DNA of 64,000 bases from Nematopogon swammerdamellus (GCA_946902875.1 OX336343.1:5135754-5199753); one strand, 5' to 3'. Positions 36,405 to 48,480 are shown, numbered from the stretch's first letter. Notes: a model not told the origin generated them from the sequence alone. A program made the numbers and translations.

Positions 36405-37000
36405 TAGGTCTACCGGCGTTCACTCACTCGCCCGTGTGAGTGCGAGAAATGTGGCGAGAACGCTTTATTGGCACCGGTGAAACAGGCGAGTGACGTCATT
36501 CTCGCACTCCCACATTTTACTCGCTAGAGCTGTCGATCTAGTCGATTATAGCCTTCTCTATATGTCCTTTCAAGACGACAAGGACGGAATACAGAAGGCT
36601 ATGAGTCGACACGGAGTCGATCTATCAAACAATTGGCACCGGGGTTTTTGACGTTTCTTTGACAGATAAACTCCCCGATATTTGCCGCTAAACTCGCTAG
36701 CTAAGGATCAACTTTTTGGCGTTCACTTCATGAGAAAACTGACGAAAACATCGAAATAAATTTATTAACTGAACAAAAATATTATAAAAGTCTTTACAAA
36801 TACATAATAAATACTGTAGAAAATATAGAAATTATAGGAAATAAAATTAAAGAAATGGCAGAAGGACCCGGCATCCAAGCCAATAATTATTAAAAAAAAA
36901 AAAATTACAGCGGTTCGTAAACAAACAAGCAAACACGACATTCGCTTCGCGATGTTTATTTTGTGGTTTCTTTCTTTCTACGAAACATTTACGTAAGCGG
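36405..37000. other. Unassigned
   Basis: It contains partly repeated CGATCTAGTCGATTATAGCC motifs near 36535-36625. No gene recognised. Confidence 0.35.
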
Positions 37001-37002
37001 CG

Positions 37003-37180
37003 GGCGGTTGGCGCGGTCTTGGCTTGGACTCTTTTGCTGGAATCCGGCCGACATGCGTCGATGAGCTTACAGCAAGAACATCGGCGCGAACAAGAATCCA
37101 CTCAAGGGAGCTGCGCTTCGCCACTTTACGAACCGGCCGACACCCACAAAAGAAAGCCGACGCTATATCACCCACTTCCA
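37003..37180 (+). other. Possible exon with a strong 5' splice site, unidentified
   Basis: A GC-richer block ends in CCACTTCCAAG followed by GTATGTAC, a strong donor. It is open on the plus strand (…EPADTHKRKPTLYHPLP) and also on the minus. No protein family recognised and no partner exon found, so it may be untranslated or spurious. Confidence 0.25.
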
Positions 37181-37302
37181 AGGTATGTACTTTGTCATCT
37201 GTGCGACAGAAGGTTGAAAAACTACAATAGCTTTGCATCAACCTCTACTTTCTATGCTGAATCAAATGTTGCTCTTAATTATTAATAACCAATTCTAGTG
37301 TA

Positions 37303-37455
37303 CAGTACGCGGCGGTAAATAATGTGCATCATGCTTTGATGACTTTCTGGTTGTAAAGCATTGTCTCGGTCATACAGATACTTGCAGTGCGACAGAGACG
37401 ACACTCTACAACCGCACTATCTAGTTTATCACCAAAGAACATTGCGCATTATTTT
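37303..37455. mobile_element. Hairpin MITE, TAAATAATGCG family, diverged copy
   Basis: GGCGGTAAATAATGTGCATC at the left and TTGCGCATTATTTTAAATTG at the right, with CGACAGAGACGACACTCTAC between, as in the copies at 3246 and 59890. Confidence 0.6.
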
Positions 37456-37606
37456 AAATTGTATTTGCTAGATAATGACTGCCCTTCCATTTTATGCAAG
37501 TGATACTTACCAACGCACGGAGGGTCATATATACGCTTCTCTCAAAATGAAGTATTCTTATCTCTGGTAAAAAAAGTAAACAAAACAATAATAAGAATAA
37601 AATATT

Positions 37607-37612
37607 TTTATT
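37607..37612 (-). promoter_or_regulatory. Candidate poly(A) signal of the Myb/SANT-like gene
   Basis: AATAAA on the minus strand about 183 bases after the stop of the last exon (37797-37795). Confidence 0.4.
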
Positions 37613-38028
37613 TACACATACAATTTACACAAAAACCTATTTAGGTAAACTAAAGAACTAATTGAGCATCTTAATAATAAACGCTGAGCACATGCTGGCA
37701 TTGATGTTGTGGAAGGACTTGGTGCTTGCAACCAGCAGATGGTAGTGTGCTGCACCAAACCCGAGGATGTGCTCCGTTTATGTAGGGAGGGTGTTCATTG
37801 TCCCAAGTGAGCCACTGCTGGGGTTTGTTGAAAACGCCCTCGGTTGTCCTGCAAGTTAAAACAAAAAATATCTTTAAATTATATTGTTTTGATTAGCGTA
37901 GGTACTTAGATGTATTTGGATCACATTAGACCATTACATTGCTTGGACATTTAAAAACAGGAGCCAAGTGCGAGTTTAACTCGCGCACTGAGGGTTCCGT
38001 ACTACCACACAAGATATATTTTGTTATA

Positions 38029-38510
38029 CACGGTGTTAACTTTTTTCGCGACATTTCAATTTTAATACCGAATATTAAACCATTTCGTATACTGATTATT
38101 TTGTGGTACTAAAAAATAAAATCTAAAATAGTTTAAAAAAATTTGCATATTTTCTTCAAAATTTTACCTCAGCGACAATTTCTCTTTGGAATGGTGTAGC
38201 GAGCGCCGCCGCGCGCCGCGCGCCTGCGACCGTGCGTACCCAGCTGACTGACCACGTGTCGCGCGCTAGCTGTTGTATCGTGTCGATATGAATGTGATTT
38301 TTTTTATTTATTTGAAAAATTACTCAGCTTTCGATTTTTTTGGTAATGCAGTGTGATTCCTATTATGAAATACCATGTTTTTATACCAAATATAGAAATT
38401 GAAAATTTTAAAACCAAAGCTAAAAAAAAAATTACCCCCTTCTTCGGCATCAGTATGTGACCCAAAACAACCCCCTTTCGGGAATGTTGCCTATTTAAGT
38501 TAACACCGTG
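38029..38510. mobile_element. MITE with CACGGTGTTAAC termini and TATA flanks
   Basis: The termini CACGGTGTTAAC and GTTAACACCGTG are flanked by TATA on both sides. It is inserted into an S5 repeat whose halves lie at 37955-38028 and from 38511 on. The interior is AT-rich with one GC-rich stretch (38200-38275). Confidence 0.75.
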
Positions 38511-39159
38511 TATATTTACCAAAATAATTGTGGTGATATGTCCTATAAGGGTTCCGATTTTTCCTCCAAAAACCTTTTGTTTAGTATTGAAATGGGAATT
38601 AGTTTATATGGTTACTGAATGTTTTTATTTAGTCTGAATTCATCGTACACCTTTATTATTTCTGTTAATCCCATGAATCTGCTCCCGGACTTAATGTAGT
38701 GACTGCTGCAACAGCCTGTATGTATTATATAGCAATACTTACATTAAAACATTTTTTTTTACCTGCAGAAACTGCCGCAGAAGCTCCAACTGTTGCCGCC
38801 GAAACTCCTCCTGTGACACCAGGCACCACTCTCTGAGGGCCATGTCCTGCCGCCTGTCTTCAGCGTGTACCCGCTCGTACTCCTCAATAACCTCGCGCAT
38901 AGGCGGGTTGATTTGCACGAAGCTCACGAGGGGGGCGGCCAGCAGGCGTACCTTAATGGAAAAAAATAATTTAATTAGGCATCTATCTTTTTTAACTTTA
39001 AGACATAATTTTGGATGATAAAGTATCAGGCAGATCTTTATGATTTATATTTATGATTTAACGTAAAACCATCTTAAGAAATGACAGATTGTAACAGTGA
39101 AAACAGTATGTAAATTAATAAAGTGGTTCTCGAGTTATAAGGATATTCATATTTTTTTA

Positions 39160-39535
39160 TTTTTATGGATCCTGACACGGTTGGCTACATCACCTACAAC
39201 ATCCGTGATGTCAGCCCATAACACAGGGTGAACTAGGTGCCATGTCAGTGCTTCCCTTCATTTCATGTCGGCCACACTAAACTGGACGGAAAACACGAAC
39301 TATTTACATAGCCGTTTCGACCGACGTTTCGTTCAGTGCGGTGGTACCAACCCGGCCGGGATAAACCCTACCACCTAGTAAGGTAAGAAGGGAAGGGACC
39401 TACAGTTTAATGTGGAATCCGAACCACGGTCAGCCTCCAACGGTCGAGCGGTCACCCATCCAAACACTGACCGCGCTCAGCGTTGCTTAATAACAGTTGA
39501 CTAACCAACCGCGCCACTGAGCTACCGAGGCTGAC
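39160..39535 (-). repeat. Composite SINE family S2, full length
   Basis: Reverse copy with poly(T) at its 3' (left) side, CACATCACCTACAACATCCG, CCTACCACCTAGTAAGG, then the head GGTCACCCATCCAAACACTG and CCACTGAGCTACCGAGGC. It lies in the intron between exons 2 and 3 of the Myb/SANT-like gene. An S3 piece follows at 39540-39630. Confidence 0.8.
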
Positions 39536-40559
39536 GAATTTTCTTATCCCTTAGTCGACTTTTACGACATGCGACGGGGAGAGATGCAGTGGGGCTATTC
39601 TTTTTAAGTACCGACCCCACACGGTACATATATTATATAGACGTGCGTTGGCCAGTCGCAATTATAGCTCGGTACTTTATTGTGAAAAATTTTGCTTCTA
39701 TGTTACCTACTTTACTTTTATTCAAGAGAGAGTAGTGTTGTTGAAAATAAAATTGATTAAAAAGAAATGTTTTCCTTGTTTTCTTCCCTAAAACACATTG
39801 GCTGCTTGCATACTAGACGATAGCGTCGCGGCAGCGGTGATATGACCGCGACGCGGCAGCAGGTTTCGAGCATATCGTCACGGTATTGCGTACATTTTTC
39901 CTGCCCTGCTGCCGTGACGTCACCGTCTAGATAGTGCATAAACAGTCGTTGGTTACATACATACAATGAAGTATGTAAACAATACTACAGTAAATAAATA
40001 CCAATGTGATTTAAAATATGCTTACCGGTAGAGTGTTCACTATGACCTCGGAGTCCCCGAGTCCGAAGCCCTGTCCCAACACCGCCAGCATCCGCTCGTC
40101 CTATTGCTCCAGCAGAGCTACCGGTGCCGCCGGCCCACAGCCGTTCCGTGGGCCTGCCGCCTGGCTCTACCGGCCAAGTTTTTTAAGTGAACTTTATTGT
40201 CCGTCCAATACTGAAAAAACAGATGAACATATTTGTAAAATATTATATTAGTACGACCATTGTAATACGACTTATTAAGTTTGATGTTTGAAAGGAATTT
40301 GTGAATACATAAATATAACACACCTTGTGCTACTGTTGCCATGTTATGGCGCAGCCCCCCGATGCTTTGAGGCGCTCCGTTAGGCCCATCCAGAGGCGCG
40401 AGCATCGCATTCTCTCCCGACAGCCGGCCCCGCGCCAACTGCGGATTTTGTTCCATGAACTCCGCCATCACATCATATCTCTTTGCACCGCAGTTGGCCG
40501 GGAGCGGAGTGTGGATGAGGTGCCTGCACTTGGCTCATGTTGCGTTACTTACACTCAAG

Positions 40560-41144
40560 TACGGTACATTACTTATAAATATTTATTGAAGAAAAATTGG
40601 TAAATTCTTCTTCTTTTTTTTTTTTAATAAACATGACAGTTGATTGACTGACACTGGCACATGGTCTAGGTCGACATAGTCTATGCTAAGCACTCATTTG
40701 TATCAGTAAAAATGGTTAAAAGGTAATAATTGATAATTTTTTTGGCATAAATGTTCACGAACTTCCATAAATTATAAATACAACATATAAATAATTAGAT
40801 AACATAAGATAATAATAAGTAATCGCAAGTAATCTAGACCGTCTTATCTATGGTAGGTCGACACTCACTTGAACGCCGGTACCGATACAAATGACGCTAA
40901 AAGTGAGAAGGAGTACGAGTAAACTCCCTCGCATATTTCAAGCGAGAAATGCCGGTAGGGCCCCTGGTCTCTTCAATAATGTTTCATTCTCTTTAAAGGT
41001 AAGCGTCCACATGTCCGCTTCTTACGCATCACACACAACGGATCAAACTGATTTTTAGAAGTACCTGCGTCCACTGTATCTGCTGTAGGTGATGTAGCCA
41101 ACCGTGTCAGTTTCCGTAAAAAAAATGTCTATGCTACCACCCGT
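40560..41144. other. Intergenic, unassigned
   Basis: AT-rich. A short S2 3' fragment (GTAGGTGATGTAGCCAACCG) lies at 41080-41125. No gene. Confidence 0.4.
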
Positions 41145-41623
41145 ACCCCGTACGGAAGCCTATTACCTTCCTATTATTAAGCCAAAGCCGTCTGTCTGTC
41201 TCTCTGGCTGTAATAGGTAGCCGGTTGAAATGATCACAGAACATTGTGTTATTTTATTGCCGATATCCTAACAAATAATAACAATAAAAAAAAAGTAAAA
41301 TACAATTTAATAATTTCCACAAGAGCGCCATCTACCGAATTATCCAAACAATGTGACAACGGTCACCCATAGATGGCGTGATACTGAGATAAGTGCTTAG
41401 TGCCACTCTAAAGTTAAATAAAACGTCGGTGTGCTAGTTCGACTCGTTCTTGGCCGTTTTTTTTTTTCATTATTTGTTTCCAATTGTTTATTATTTTTAG
41501 GATTCTGTTCCTTAAAAGACGAAGAAACCGAACCCATAGGATTGTTCTCGTGTCTGTGTGTCCGTCTTTCACAGCTTATTTTCTTCGAATGTACTGGACG
41601 AAAAAAGTTGAAATTTGAACATA

Positions 41624-42075
41624 CAGGGTGTTGTAACGGCCACTACATTAAATTTAGGAAATTATTATTGGGATCAATAGTAACAAAAAAGTCAAATAAT
41701 TTTTTTCCGAATTCCCTTTAAATAAAAAGTTAAGAGTTTTCATACAAACTAATTTATTTATTTAGTGTAAAAGGATCTAATGTTCCGCGCGAACGTGAGA
41801 ATGAAAGGCGCGCGGTGAGTGATTGAGCAGGGACGAGTGCGCGGAGAGAAGAGATGTGCGGAGGCGGCGCAGTGTGAGTTTTTCGTCCCTAACCGTTCCC
41901 GCGCCAGCACCTTCCTCCCTCACGCATCATATTACACTAGACGAAAACATAAATCTCAAAAATTAATATCTCCAAAACTAAACACTCTAGGGAAAAACTT
42001 CATTTACTTTTTTTTCTCGGAAAAACATGAGGATTGCGCTGGCGAAATTAATGTACTGGCCGTTACAACACCCTG
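41624..42075. mobile_element. MITE with 28-bp CAGGGTGTTGTAACGGCCA termini
   Basis: CAGGGTGTTGTAACGGCCA at 41624 mirrors at 42075 with one mismatch over 28 bp, and both flanks carry TA. The interior has a GC-rich stretch (41785-41935) and no transposase. Confidence 0.85.
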
Positions 42076-42127
42076 TATAGCGTTTGATTGATGACCCAAT
42101 GACGGACGCATAGTGCCAATTTTCAGT

Positions 42128-42240
42128 GTAACTGGCACGAACGAACTACTGACATGGCACCAAGTTCACCAAGGTGTTATGGGCCGATATCACCACGGGT
42201 GTACACTAGTGATGTAGGAGGCAACCATGTCAGGTTCCAT
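42128..42240 (+). repeat. Composite SINE family S2, 3' fragment
   Basis: ACTGACATGGCACCAAGTTC through GCAACCATGTCAGGTTCC, ending in a short A tail. Confidence 0.55.
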
Positions 42241-42361
42241 AAAAATCACGTATAATCTCATGCAAACGGAATGTTGTTAACAAGGTGAATGGACTGCATG
42301 CTTAACAAATTTCATGATGCTAGGTTTTAAATTTACAAAAATAAAATAAAAGTAATATTAA

Positions 42362-42573
42362 AGGCTTGATCTCAGAAAATTAATATAATAATTGGGAACC
42401 GCTGGTCTAGGCATCTGGGTGAAAATATGAAAAAGTTGTGGGACAGTACTTAGGAGCTTGACAAAGAAACAATGTTACTACTGTTTTAAATGTTTAATAC
42501 ATTAATTATTTACACAATACTGGCATTGAAATATTTCTTACACATTTATAACATTGTACTGATTAAGCAGGAT
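42362..42573. repeat. Duplicated segment B, outer block (pairs with 27841-28080)
   Basis: Same hAT right end plus flank (TTGGGAACCGCTGGTCTAGG) and same following sequence (TTACACAATACTGGCATTG) as copy A. Confidence 0.7.
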
Positions 42574-42574
42574 A

Positions 42575-43590
42575 CATTTGAATACAATTTACTCTTCATC
42601 GGCGTATGCTTGCCAAAATATACACTACATTTTAATAATTTCTACACACTTAAAACATATTTGTACACTTGATAAAACAATAAAATTGATATGAATAGGT
42701 AATTTAGATTATATTTTATCGAAAAAGTTAATATTGCAATATTTAAAATATATTTTAAATGTAACTGATATTGTGGTATACCTTTGTTGTGTCCAGCACC
42801 AAACAATAGGTTTAGGAGCCACAGTAAAATTTTACACAAATTTCCAGCAAGCAAAATGACAAAAACTTATTTTCTACAACTTTGGTGGGATTTCCTGGCT
42901 TGGCTTCACTGAATTCATAAGCGGCCAAACAGTTTTTCAGTCAGAGTTTAGTAGAGAAGAGGCGCGGCTCACCTCAAATTGTATGTATGTTATTATCAAC
43001 TATGCATACATTTGTTAAGTTTTTGTTTTGAACAGATGAATACGCTAACAAATACCACATTTGAAAAACATTTTAATTAAATTCATTCAGTAGTAAAAGT
43101 CTTATACGTTTGTTATTATTATGATTTAGTGAAGGAACTGGTATATTCCAGATTGCCATCGATTATAGAAAGTCTCTACTAAAATGTCTCGTACATAGTT
43201 TCACAATTTCAATAGATAATTTTGAACATTGTTTCGTCAAAGTAACTACGGTATCAAAAATATAAATCGCTGCCACATAGGACAAAAAAGTCGCTGCCGC
43301 GCAGACTATTACATATATTTTTAAAATAGAGAAATCTTTTCAATTGTTTTGTAACCGTAAACTCTAAAATGACTTCTATTAATATAATAGATAGGTTCAT
43401 AATTATTTACATGTGCAAACAAAAATATACAATGAGTTGAAATTGACAATAGTAATGATTAACAAGTAGGTAGTATAGGCGGGTTTCGTTACGCGTTATA
43501 GGATGAATGATATTGATAAAATAATAAAAACTTAGAATCAATTCATGAAAAAAGGTGTTCGTTTAGGCTTTTACTGCTGTTACACATTAT
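42575..43590. other. AT-rich intergenic DNA
   Basis: No gene or element recognised. Confidence 0.4.
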
Positions 43591-43592
43591 CG

Positions 43593-43825
43593 TAATGTTT
43601 TCGGTTCGCGGTTTATGACTCAAAGCGATTTACATTCGTCGACGTTTCGTTCCTCGCGCCTGACGAAGATTGTAGACGTAGACCGGCAGTTGACATCTGA
43701 CTGGACGACGTGTCTGATGTCCTCCAACTCGTCGCAGGACTCGCGGTCCTGACGATGTCCTCAGAGTCCCCATGTCGACGAATGTCAGTCGCTTTGAGTC
43801 ATGTATCGCGTAACCGAAAACATTA
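43593..43825. mobile_element. MITE with TAATGTTTTCGGTT termini
   Basis: TAATGTTTTCGGTTCGCGG and TGACTCAAAGCGATTTACAT at the left reappear inverted at the right (GTCGACGAATGTCAGTCGC, CGTAACCGAAAACATTA), with several mismatches. The interior is GC-rich. Confidence 0.7.
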
Positions 43826-43829
43826 CAAC

Positions 43830-44755
43830 AAAAAGAAAAAAAGGCCTTATGAGAAACAGTTTTGTAACATCTCACTAAAAAACCGAAAGGGGCGTTAACG
43901 AGCATGGTGCATGCAATTTTTTTTAGTTTTTTTAACCGGAAGAGAGGTTTTAATTTATGAAGACGTGTTACGAGTGTGTTTCGACACATTGTCAAGTCTA
44001 TGTTGGTCTGTATGGACTGTCCTATCCTGACTTCTTCGATCCTTTTTCTATGAGACCGTTAAACTCAAAACAATTTATGACTTTTTAAATTCAACAACTC
44101 ATTATATAATGCAAACTTAATATGGTTTATGGTAGACTTGGTAAAATAGCAGTATTACAAGCGTGGTATACAGTTGGCATGCACGCTCTGAACTGGAATC
44201 TATTATAATATAAGTACCGCCATAATAATTACAAAACATTTATGAAATCTACTACGAAGTGGCCATTAATACGATACACGGGTTTAACATTAATTATTTT
44301 ATTAGATTTTACTATTTAGGTGGAAAGAACAGATTCGGTGGAATTTGAGGCCGATATTATGTAATTTATCGAAAATAATGAAACATTAAAGATTGCTTAT
44401 TAAAATTAATTAATTAAATAAATATATATGTACATTAATGATTTTAAAATATAAATCTGTTAGCCGTATATTTCTCATCACCATCTCGGTTCACTTCCAC
44501 GGTAATTGATAGACACATTTACTAAACCTTCGCAAATAATAAACGTAAAATAAATTAAGGTACACGACAACAATAATACTACACGCACATTCTAAAGCAC
44601 AAAATAAAAACACTTAAAATATATTTACACAACATAAAGAACAACACAAACAAAATATTACATTCTTAAACATAAACTATGACTTTAATATTTGGCTTCG
44701 AAATAATTTAACTAATGGCGGTAACATAAATAAAGGCTTCAGCTGTAGTAACAGG
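43830..44755. other. 3' flank of the secreted-protein gene, AT-rich
   Basis: It probably includes the 3' UTR on the minus strand. Many AT-rich hexamers make the poly(A) site impossible to choose. Confidence 0.4.
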
Positions 44756-47728
44756 CTATCTCTCGGCGGCGCCGTCGCCGCTCAACCAGTGCCGCAGCGC
44801 GAGCAGAGTGTACAGGTCGCGGGGCGCGGGTTGCGCTGGGGCTACGTCGGGGCGGCGCGCGCGGCGCGGCGGCTGCGAGTACGAGTGGTGGTGGCGGCGC
44901 GGGTTTCCGTGCGCGTACGGTCCCAGGTACAGCTCGGGGCGCGCCCAGTACTCCTGCACGTGACGGAACGGGTAGCCGGGCGGCGGCGCCGGCGCTGGGT
45001 ACCGGGGGTACTCCAGCTGCGCGCCCTGCCCGAAGCTCGACGGCTTCGGGTAAGCGACGTGCGAGGCGACGCGGTCCGCGTAAACGGAGGGCGGAGGAGG
45101 AGGCGGCGGCGGGTAGAGGCGCGCGTAGGGGTCGGGGTGCAACGGAGGCGCGGGCGCCACCTCGCGGTCGGCGGGCCGCTGCCGGCGGCGGTGCTGCAGC
45201 TTGGTGCGCGTCCCGAGCGGCCCCTCCTCCTCCGAGTGCTTCTTCTGTTCGTTCTTGAATGAGTCGTCGGTGGTCACTTCAGCGTAGCGACTTATGATCT
45301 TGACCGCTTCCCCGATGTCCGAGTAATCTATTTCTGGGTGCAGTTTCGTCGGCTTCTCGTTCTCCTTGAGATTGTGAGTGGACTGTGTCGTCGTTATCAC
45401 TGCTGGAACCTGGGCCGTTTGGGTAGCGGTCGTTTCGCCGGTTTTAGATGCGGAGGTGTCTGCTGCATCAGACGGATGTTCGGCAACGCCGTCGTCTGGT
45501 TTTGTGATGTTGCTTATATCAGGTGCGTGAACCGCTTTCGTGTTGCTCGCTGATGTGTTAGTTTTTTTGTTATCGGCAGATTCTTGCACGTAATTGATTT
45601 GTGTTTGATTCGCCAACATATATGTGTCCTCACTGACGTTTCCGAAGACGATTTCCTTCTGTCCTTGGTCCTGGTCGGATTCCGGGGCTGTGTCATTTTC
45701 TTTGCTGTTGTCACGTTTCAGTTTGTCTACTGTCGTCGTATGGTAATCGTCGAGAACGACGTGCGTCTGTGGTTTGCGAAGGTCATTGCCGTTGGTAAGT
45801 CTGTCCAATTCCAATTTCAACTTTTCTAATTCTGCTTCGAGTTCCGCATCTTGCGATTCGGGTTTCCTGTTTCCGTTCTTCTTGTTCGGTGATAATCGAG
45901 AAGGCAGGTTCTGGAACAGATGATAATGTTATTAGAACTTTGACAATTTTATTTATTTGTTGACCTTTACGAGTATTAATATAAGGAACAGGACGGTCAT
46001 TAGGTATACTCGTATTAGCAATTAGTAGTAAAACGAACATATAATATAAACAGATGTGTTTTTATGGTAATCTGATGATGTTAAGTGACTGATTTAAACT
46101 TCGAGGTAGCTAGTGCGCAAATCTGGTCTGTATCTAGGCGTATTAAGTTCCACGAGAAGAAGCCATTTATCGGCGATTTGTAAAACAAAATAGGTTAAAT
46201 GGGCAAGTCGAGACTTCACTTCACTTGCCCCTTACTAGGTGGTAGGCTCAAATTGTAGCCGACTGGGTTGGTACCACCGCACTGGATGTAAGATGGCCGC
46301 ATAGCAGCCTCGGTTGTGTTCTCCTCTAGTCCAGTATAGCCAGCAATCCAGGGAAGTCTCCGGTATGGCACCTACCTTCTCGGAGGTGATATTGGCTATT
46401 TGGAGCATGTGCTTTGGCCGCTGTGACTGAGCCATTCATACCGGATTAGATAAAAAAAGGTAAGAGAAGGAGGAGGATGTGTTACCTGCGAAGCGGCTGC
46501 TGCTATAGGTAGACCCAGCGGCAAATTGAGCTGTAGCGGCCCCTCGGCGGCGTCGACGGAGGACGCGGAGCCCTGGTCGTCGTAGTCGTACTGGACGCCG
46601 CCGCCGTCCACGCGGCTGTTGAGCTGCTCCAGGATGTACTTCTCGTGCGCGTCCTTGCCCAACGTCACCACCTGCTGACACAATTCCAGTTCACTTATTC
46701 ATCCTAATAAATAAAGTAAAGTTTCTACTGCGTACGTCAATATATGAATATCCTAATAACTCTAGAACAACTTTATCGATTTACAAACGGTTTTCACTGT
46801 TACATTCTGTCACTTCTCAAGATGGTTTTAAGCTATTAAACATAACGCTACGTCATCGACGACCTGAACTGTGACCAAAAAGTCCTAAGAGGGGCCACAG
46901 CACACGCTTCGACCAGCCAATATCACCTCCTAGAAGGTAGGTGCTATACCGGAGACTTCCCTTTGGATTGTTGGCTATAGTGGACTAGAGGAGAACACAG
47001 CCGAGGCTGCTATGCGGCCATCTTACATCCAGTAGGTGCATCGGCGGAAAGCAGGTGATATCGCTTAAGGCCGGGGAGTAGTGGAAGAAAATTGGAGAGG
47101 CGTATCTCCAGCAGTGGACGCATACGCGCTGACTGACTGACTATTTACACTAGCGTTAAGTGCAGAGACAGTTGGCTGACTTCCAAAATAATTCGTGGAA
47201 AGTGTAATCCCAATTTCTAAGTGGATGCAAATCCGATTGATATTGCGTAATCGTTTATATTGTTTCCCACGAAATTGTGACTTGCGTTTGCAAACGTTAG
47301 GACGTCGTTGTTCCTTCGAGTCCGGGTTTCGAAAATGTGCGAAAGGAGTTAGTGTACAACTTAGTGAACAGGTTAATTACAGTAATGCATCCGTCGCCGC
47401 TGAGCCGCTTGCCCTCCGGGCAGTTGTGCGGCGTGATAAAGACGGACTTGGCTGTGATGCGGCGCGGGGGCGCGGCGGGGTCCCTGCTCTCCGGACTCTG
47501 CAGCCAGTTGCGCCACGCCTGCTCAGACGCGCCTCGGTCCAGTGTTCGTTGCCCGGTTCGGGGGCTCTGTTCGGGCTCCTCTTGGGAGGCCTCGTCGTGG
47601 GGCTTTCCTTCGTCTGAGTGTGGGTGCGCCACCGCAGGTGGCTCGGCCTCAGCCTCCGCCGACGCCAGGGGCGCTGCGATGACACTCAGCAGCGCTATAG
47701 CGATCCACGGGTGCCACATTGCACTCAT
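44756..47728 (-). CDS. Predicted secreted 563-residue protein, unrecognised family (copy B, complete)
   Basis: Three coding exons: 47728-47381 (116 residues), 46674-46486 (63) and 45910-44756 (384 plus stop), all joined at phase 0. The exon 1 acceptor TTTCAG lies immediately before the ATG, so an untranslated 5' exon is implied. The exon 1 donor GTAATT is weak but conserved in copy A. The exon 2 acceptor is a tandem CAGCAG. An N-terminal signal peptide is clear (WIAIALLSVIAAPLASA, cleavage about residue 24). An acidic/His-rich stretch, NCPEGKRLSGDGCIT with two Cys, a short helix EKYILEQLNS and a coiled-coil-like EAELEKLKLELDRL follow. A Ser/Thr-rich acidic middle leads to a basic Pro/Tyr/His-rich tail with eight consecutive Pro. 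It is probably extracellular or secretory-pathway. I cannot assign a function. Confidence 0.72.
46222..46455 (+). repeat. SINE family S1, 3' part
   Basis: CCCTTACTAGGTGGTAGGCT to CATACCGGATTAG plus an A tail, head missing. It lies in intron 2 of the secreted-protein gene, 30 bases from the exon 2 donor. Confidence 0.7.
46905..47035 (-). repeat. SINE family S1, partial, copy B only
   Basis: ATATCACCTCCTAGAAGGT through GCTATGCGGCCATCTTACAT, reverse orientation, in intron 1. Copy A has no equivalent here. Confidence 0.65.
47065..47150 (+). mobile_element. LINE 3' tail, predating the A/B duplication
   Basis: GAGGCGTATCTCCAGCAGTG and CGCTGACTGACTGACT, the very end of the reverse transcriptase frame plus tail. 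The matching tail in copy A is at 29575-29625. Confidence 0.6.
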
Positions 47729-47799
47729 CTGAAATGTAAATAGATGTATTATTTCATCGTAAAACGGAGGTCTCGCGTAGCTATTGTGGGGCAACAGAT

Positions 47800-47990
47800 T
47801 TATTTCTTACGGTGTGTGTGATTCAACAGAGTTATTTCTTAAGGTGTGTGCGATTCAACACAGAGTTATTTCTTACGGTGTGTGTGATTCAACATAGGTA
47901 TTTCTTAAGGTGTGTGCGATTCAACAAGAGTTATTTCTTACGGTGGTGTGTGTGATTCCACAGTTATTTCTTACGGTGTGTGTGATGCGG
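47800..47990. repeat. Minisatellite, about 32-bp unit, copy B
   Basis: About six units of TTTCTTACGGTGTGTGTG plus ATTCAACA, matching 33453-33605. Confidence 0.9.
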
Positions 47991-48182
47991 GTGTGGATGC
48001 GGATTTCATCTGCACGCAAGCGGAGATGTCCGCTCGCCCGCTTTACTTTAAAAATCTACGACTGCGGACAAAATCCATACCCGCACCCCCATCCGCGTAA
48101 AACAAAACGCGCGTAGACTGGCATTTCGCCGCCAAGTAAACGCTTTCTTAGTTCGTTAACGCCAACCGAGGCGTTGTGATTT

Positions 48183-48480
48183 TTAGGGTTCCGTATCCAT
48201 ACGGAAACTTATTACTAAGCCTACAAAGTTTGTCCGTCCGTCTATCTGTATATCCCTCCGTCCGTCCGTCGTAATAAGTAGATAGCCGGTTGAAATCTTT
48301 ACAGTGCTAACAATCAGTTATGTTTACGCTACTCAATGATAGATGGCGCGACAGGCAGTTTGGTATTGCAGATACAAAAGATAGACGGATATGATATTTT
48401 CACAGGTAAGTTATAGCGGTTCTACGGAACCTTTTGTGCGTGAGTAAAACCCGCGCTTGAGCGATTTTTTTTCTGGTATT
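48183..48480 (+). repeat. Interspersed repeat family S5
   Basis: AGGGTTCCGTATCC, TAGCCGGTTGAAATC, GATAGATGGCGCGACAGGC and GAGTAAAACCCGCGCTTGAG. Confidence 0.55.

Larger units (their letters stand above)
37795..40538 (-). pseudogene. Myb/SANT-like DNA-binding protein gene with broken 5' exons
   Basis: Exon 1 (about 40538-40324) shows RYDVMAEFMEQNPQLARGR, then RLWMGLTERLKASGG in a shifted frame, followed by an in-frame TAG just before the donor AAG|GTGTGT. Exon 2 (40166-40026) shows ARRQAHGT, then in another frame PVALLEQ, a TAG, and DERMLAVLGQGFGLGDSE. Exon 3 (38951-38763, 63 codons) is fully open and Glu/Arg/Gln-rich (EEFRRQQLELLRQFLQ, helical). Exon 4 (37848-37795) ends the protein at HLGQ. 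All splice sites are GT-AG and phases agree from exon 2 onward. The pattern (xLAxGR, LWxxLTxxL, AHGTGxGP, GDSE) is that of the insect Myb/SANT-like or MADF-related regulators, often derived from PIF/Harbinger companion genes. At least two frameshifts and two stops suggest decay; assembly indels are the alternative. Confidence 0.6.

Noticed and set aside
44789..45262. 157-codon plus-strand Arg/Val-rich frame
   Set aside because: Antisense of the Pro/Arg-rich exon 3 of the secreted-protein gene.
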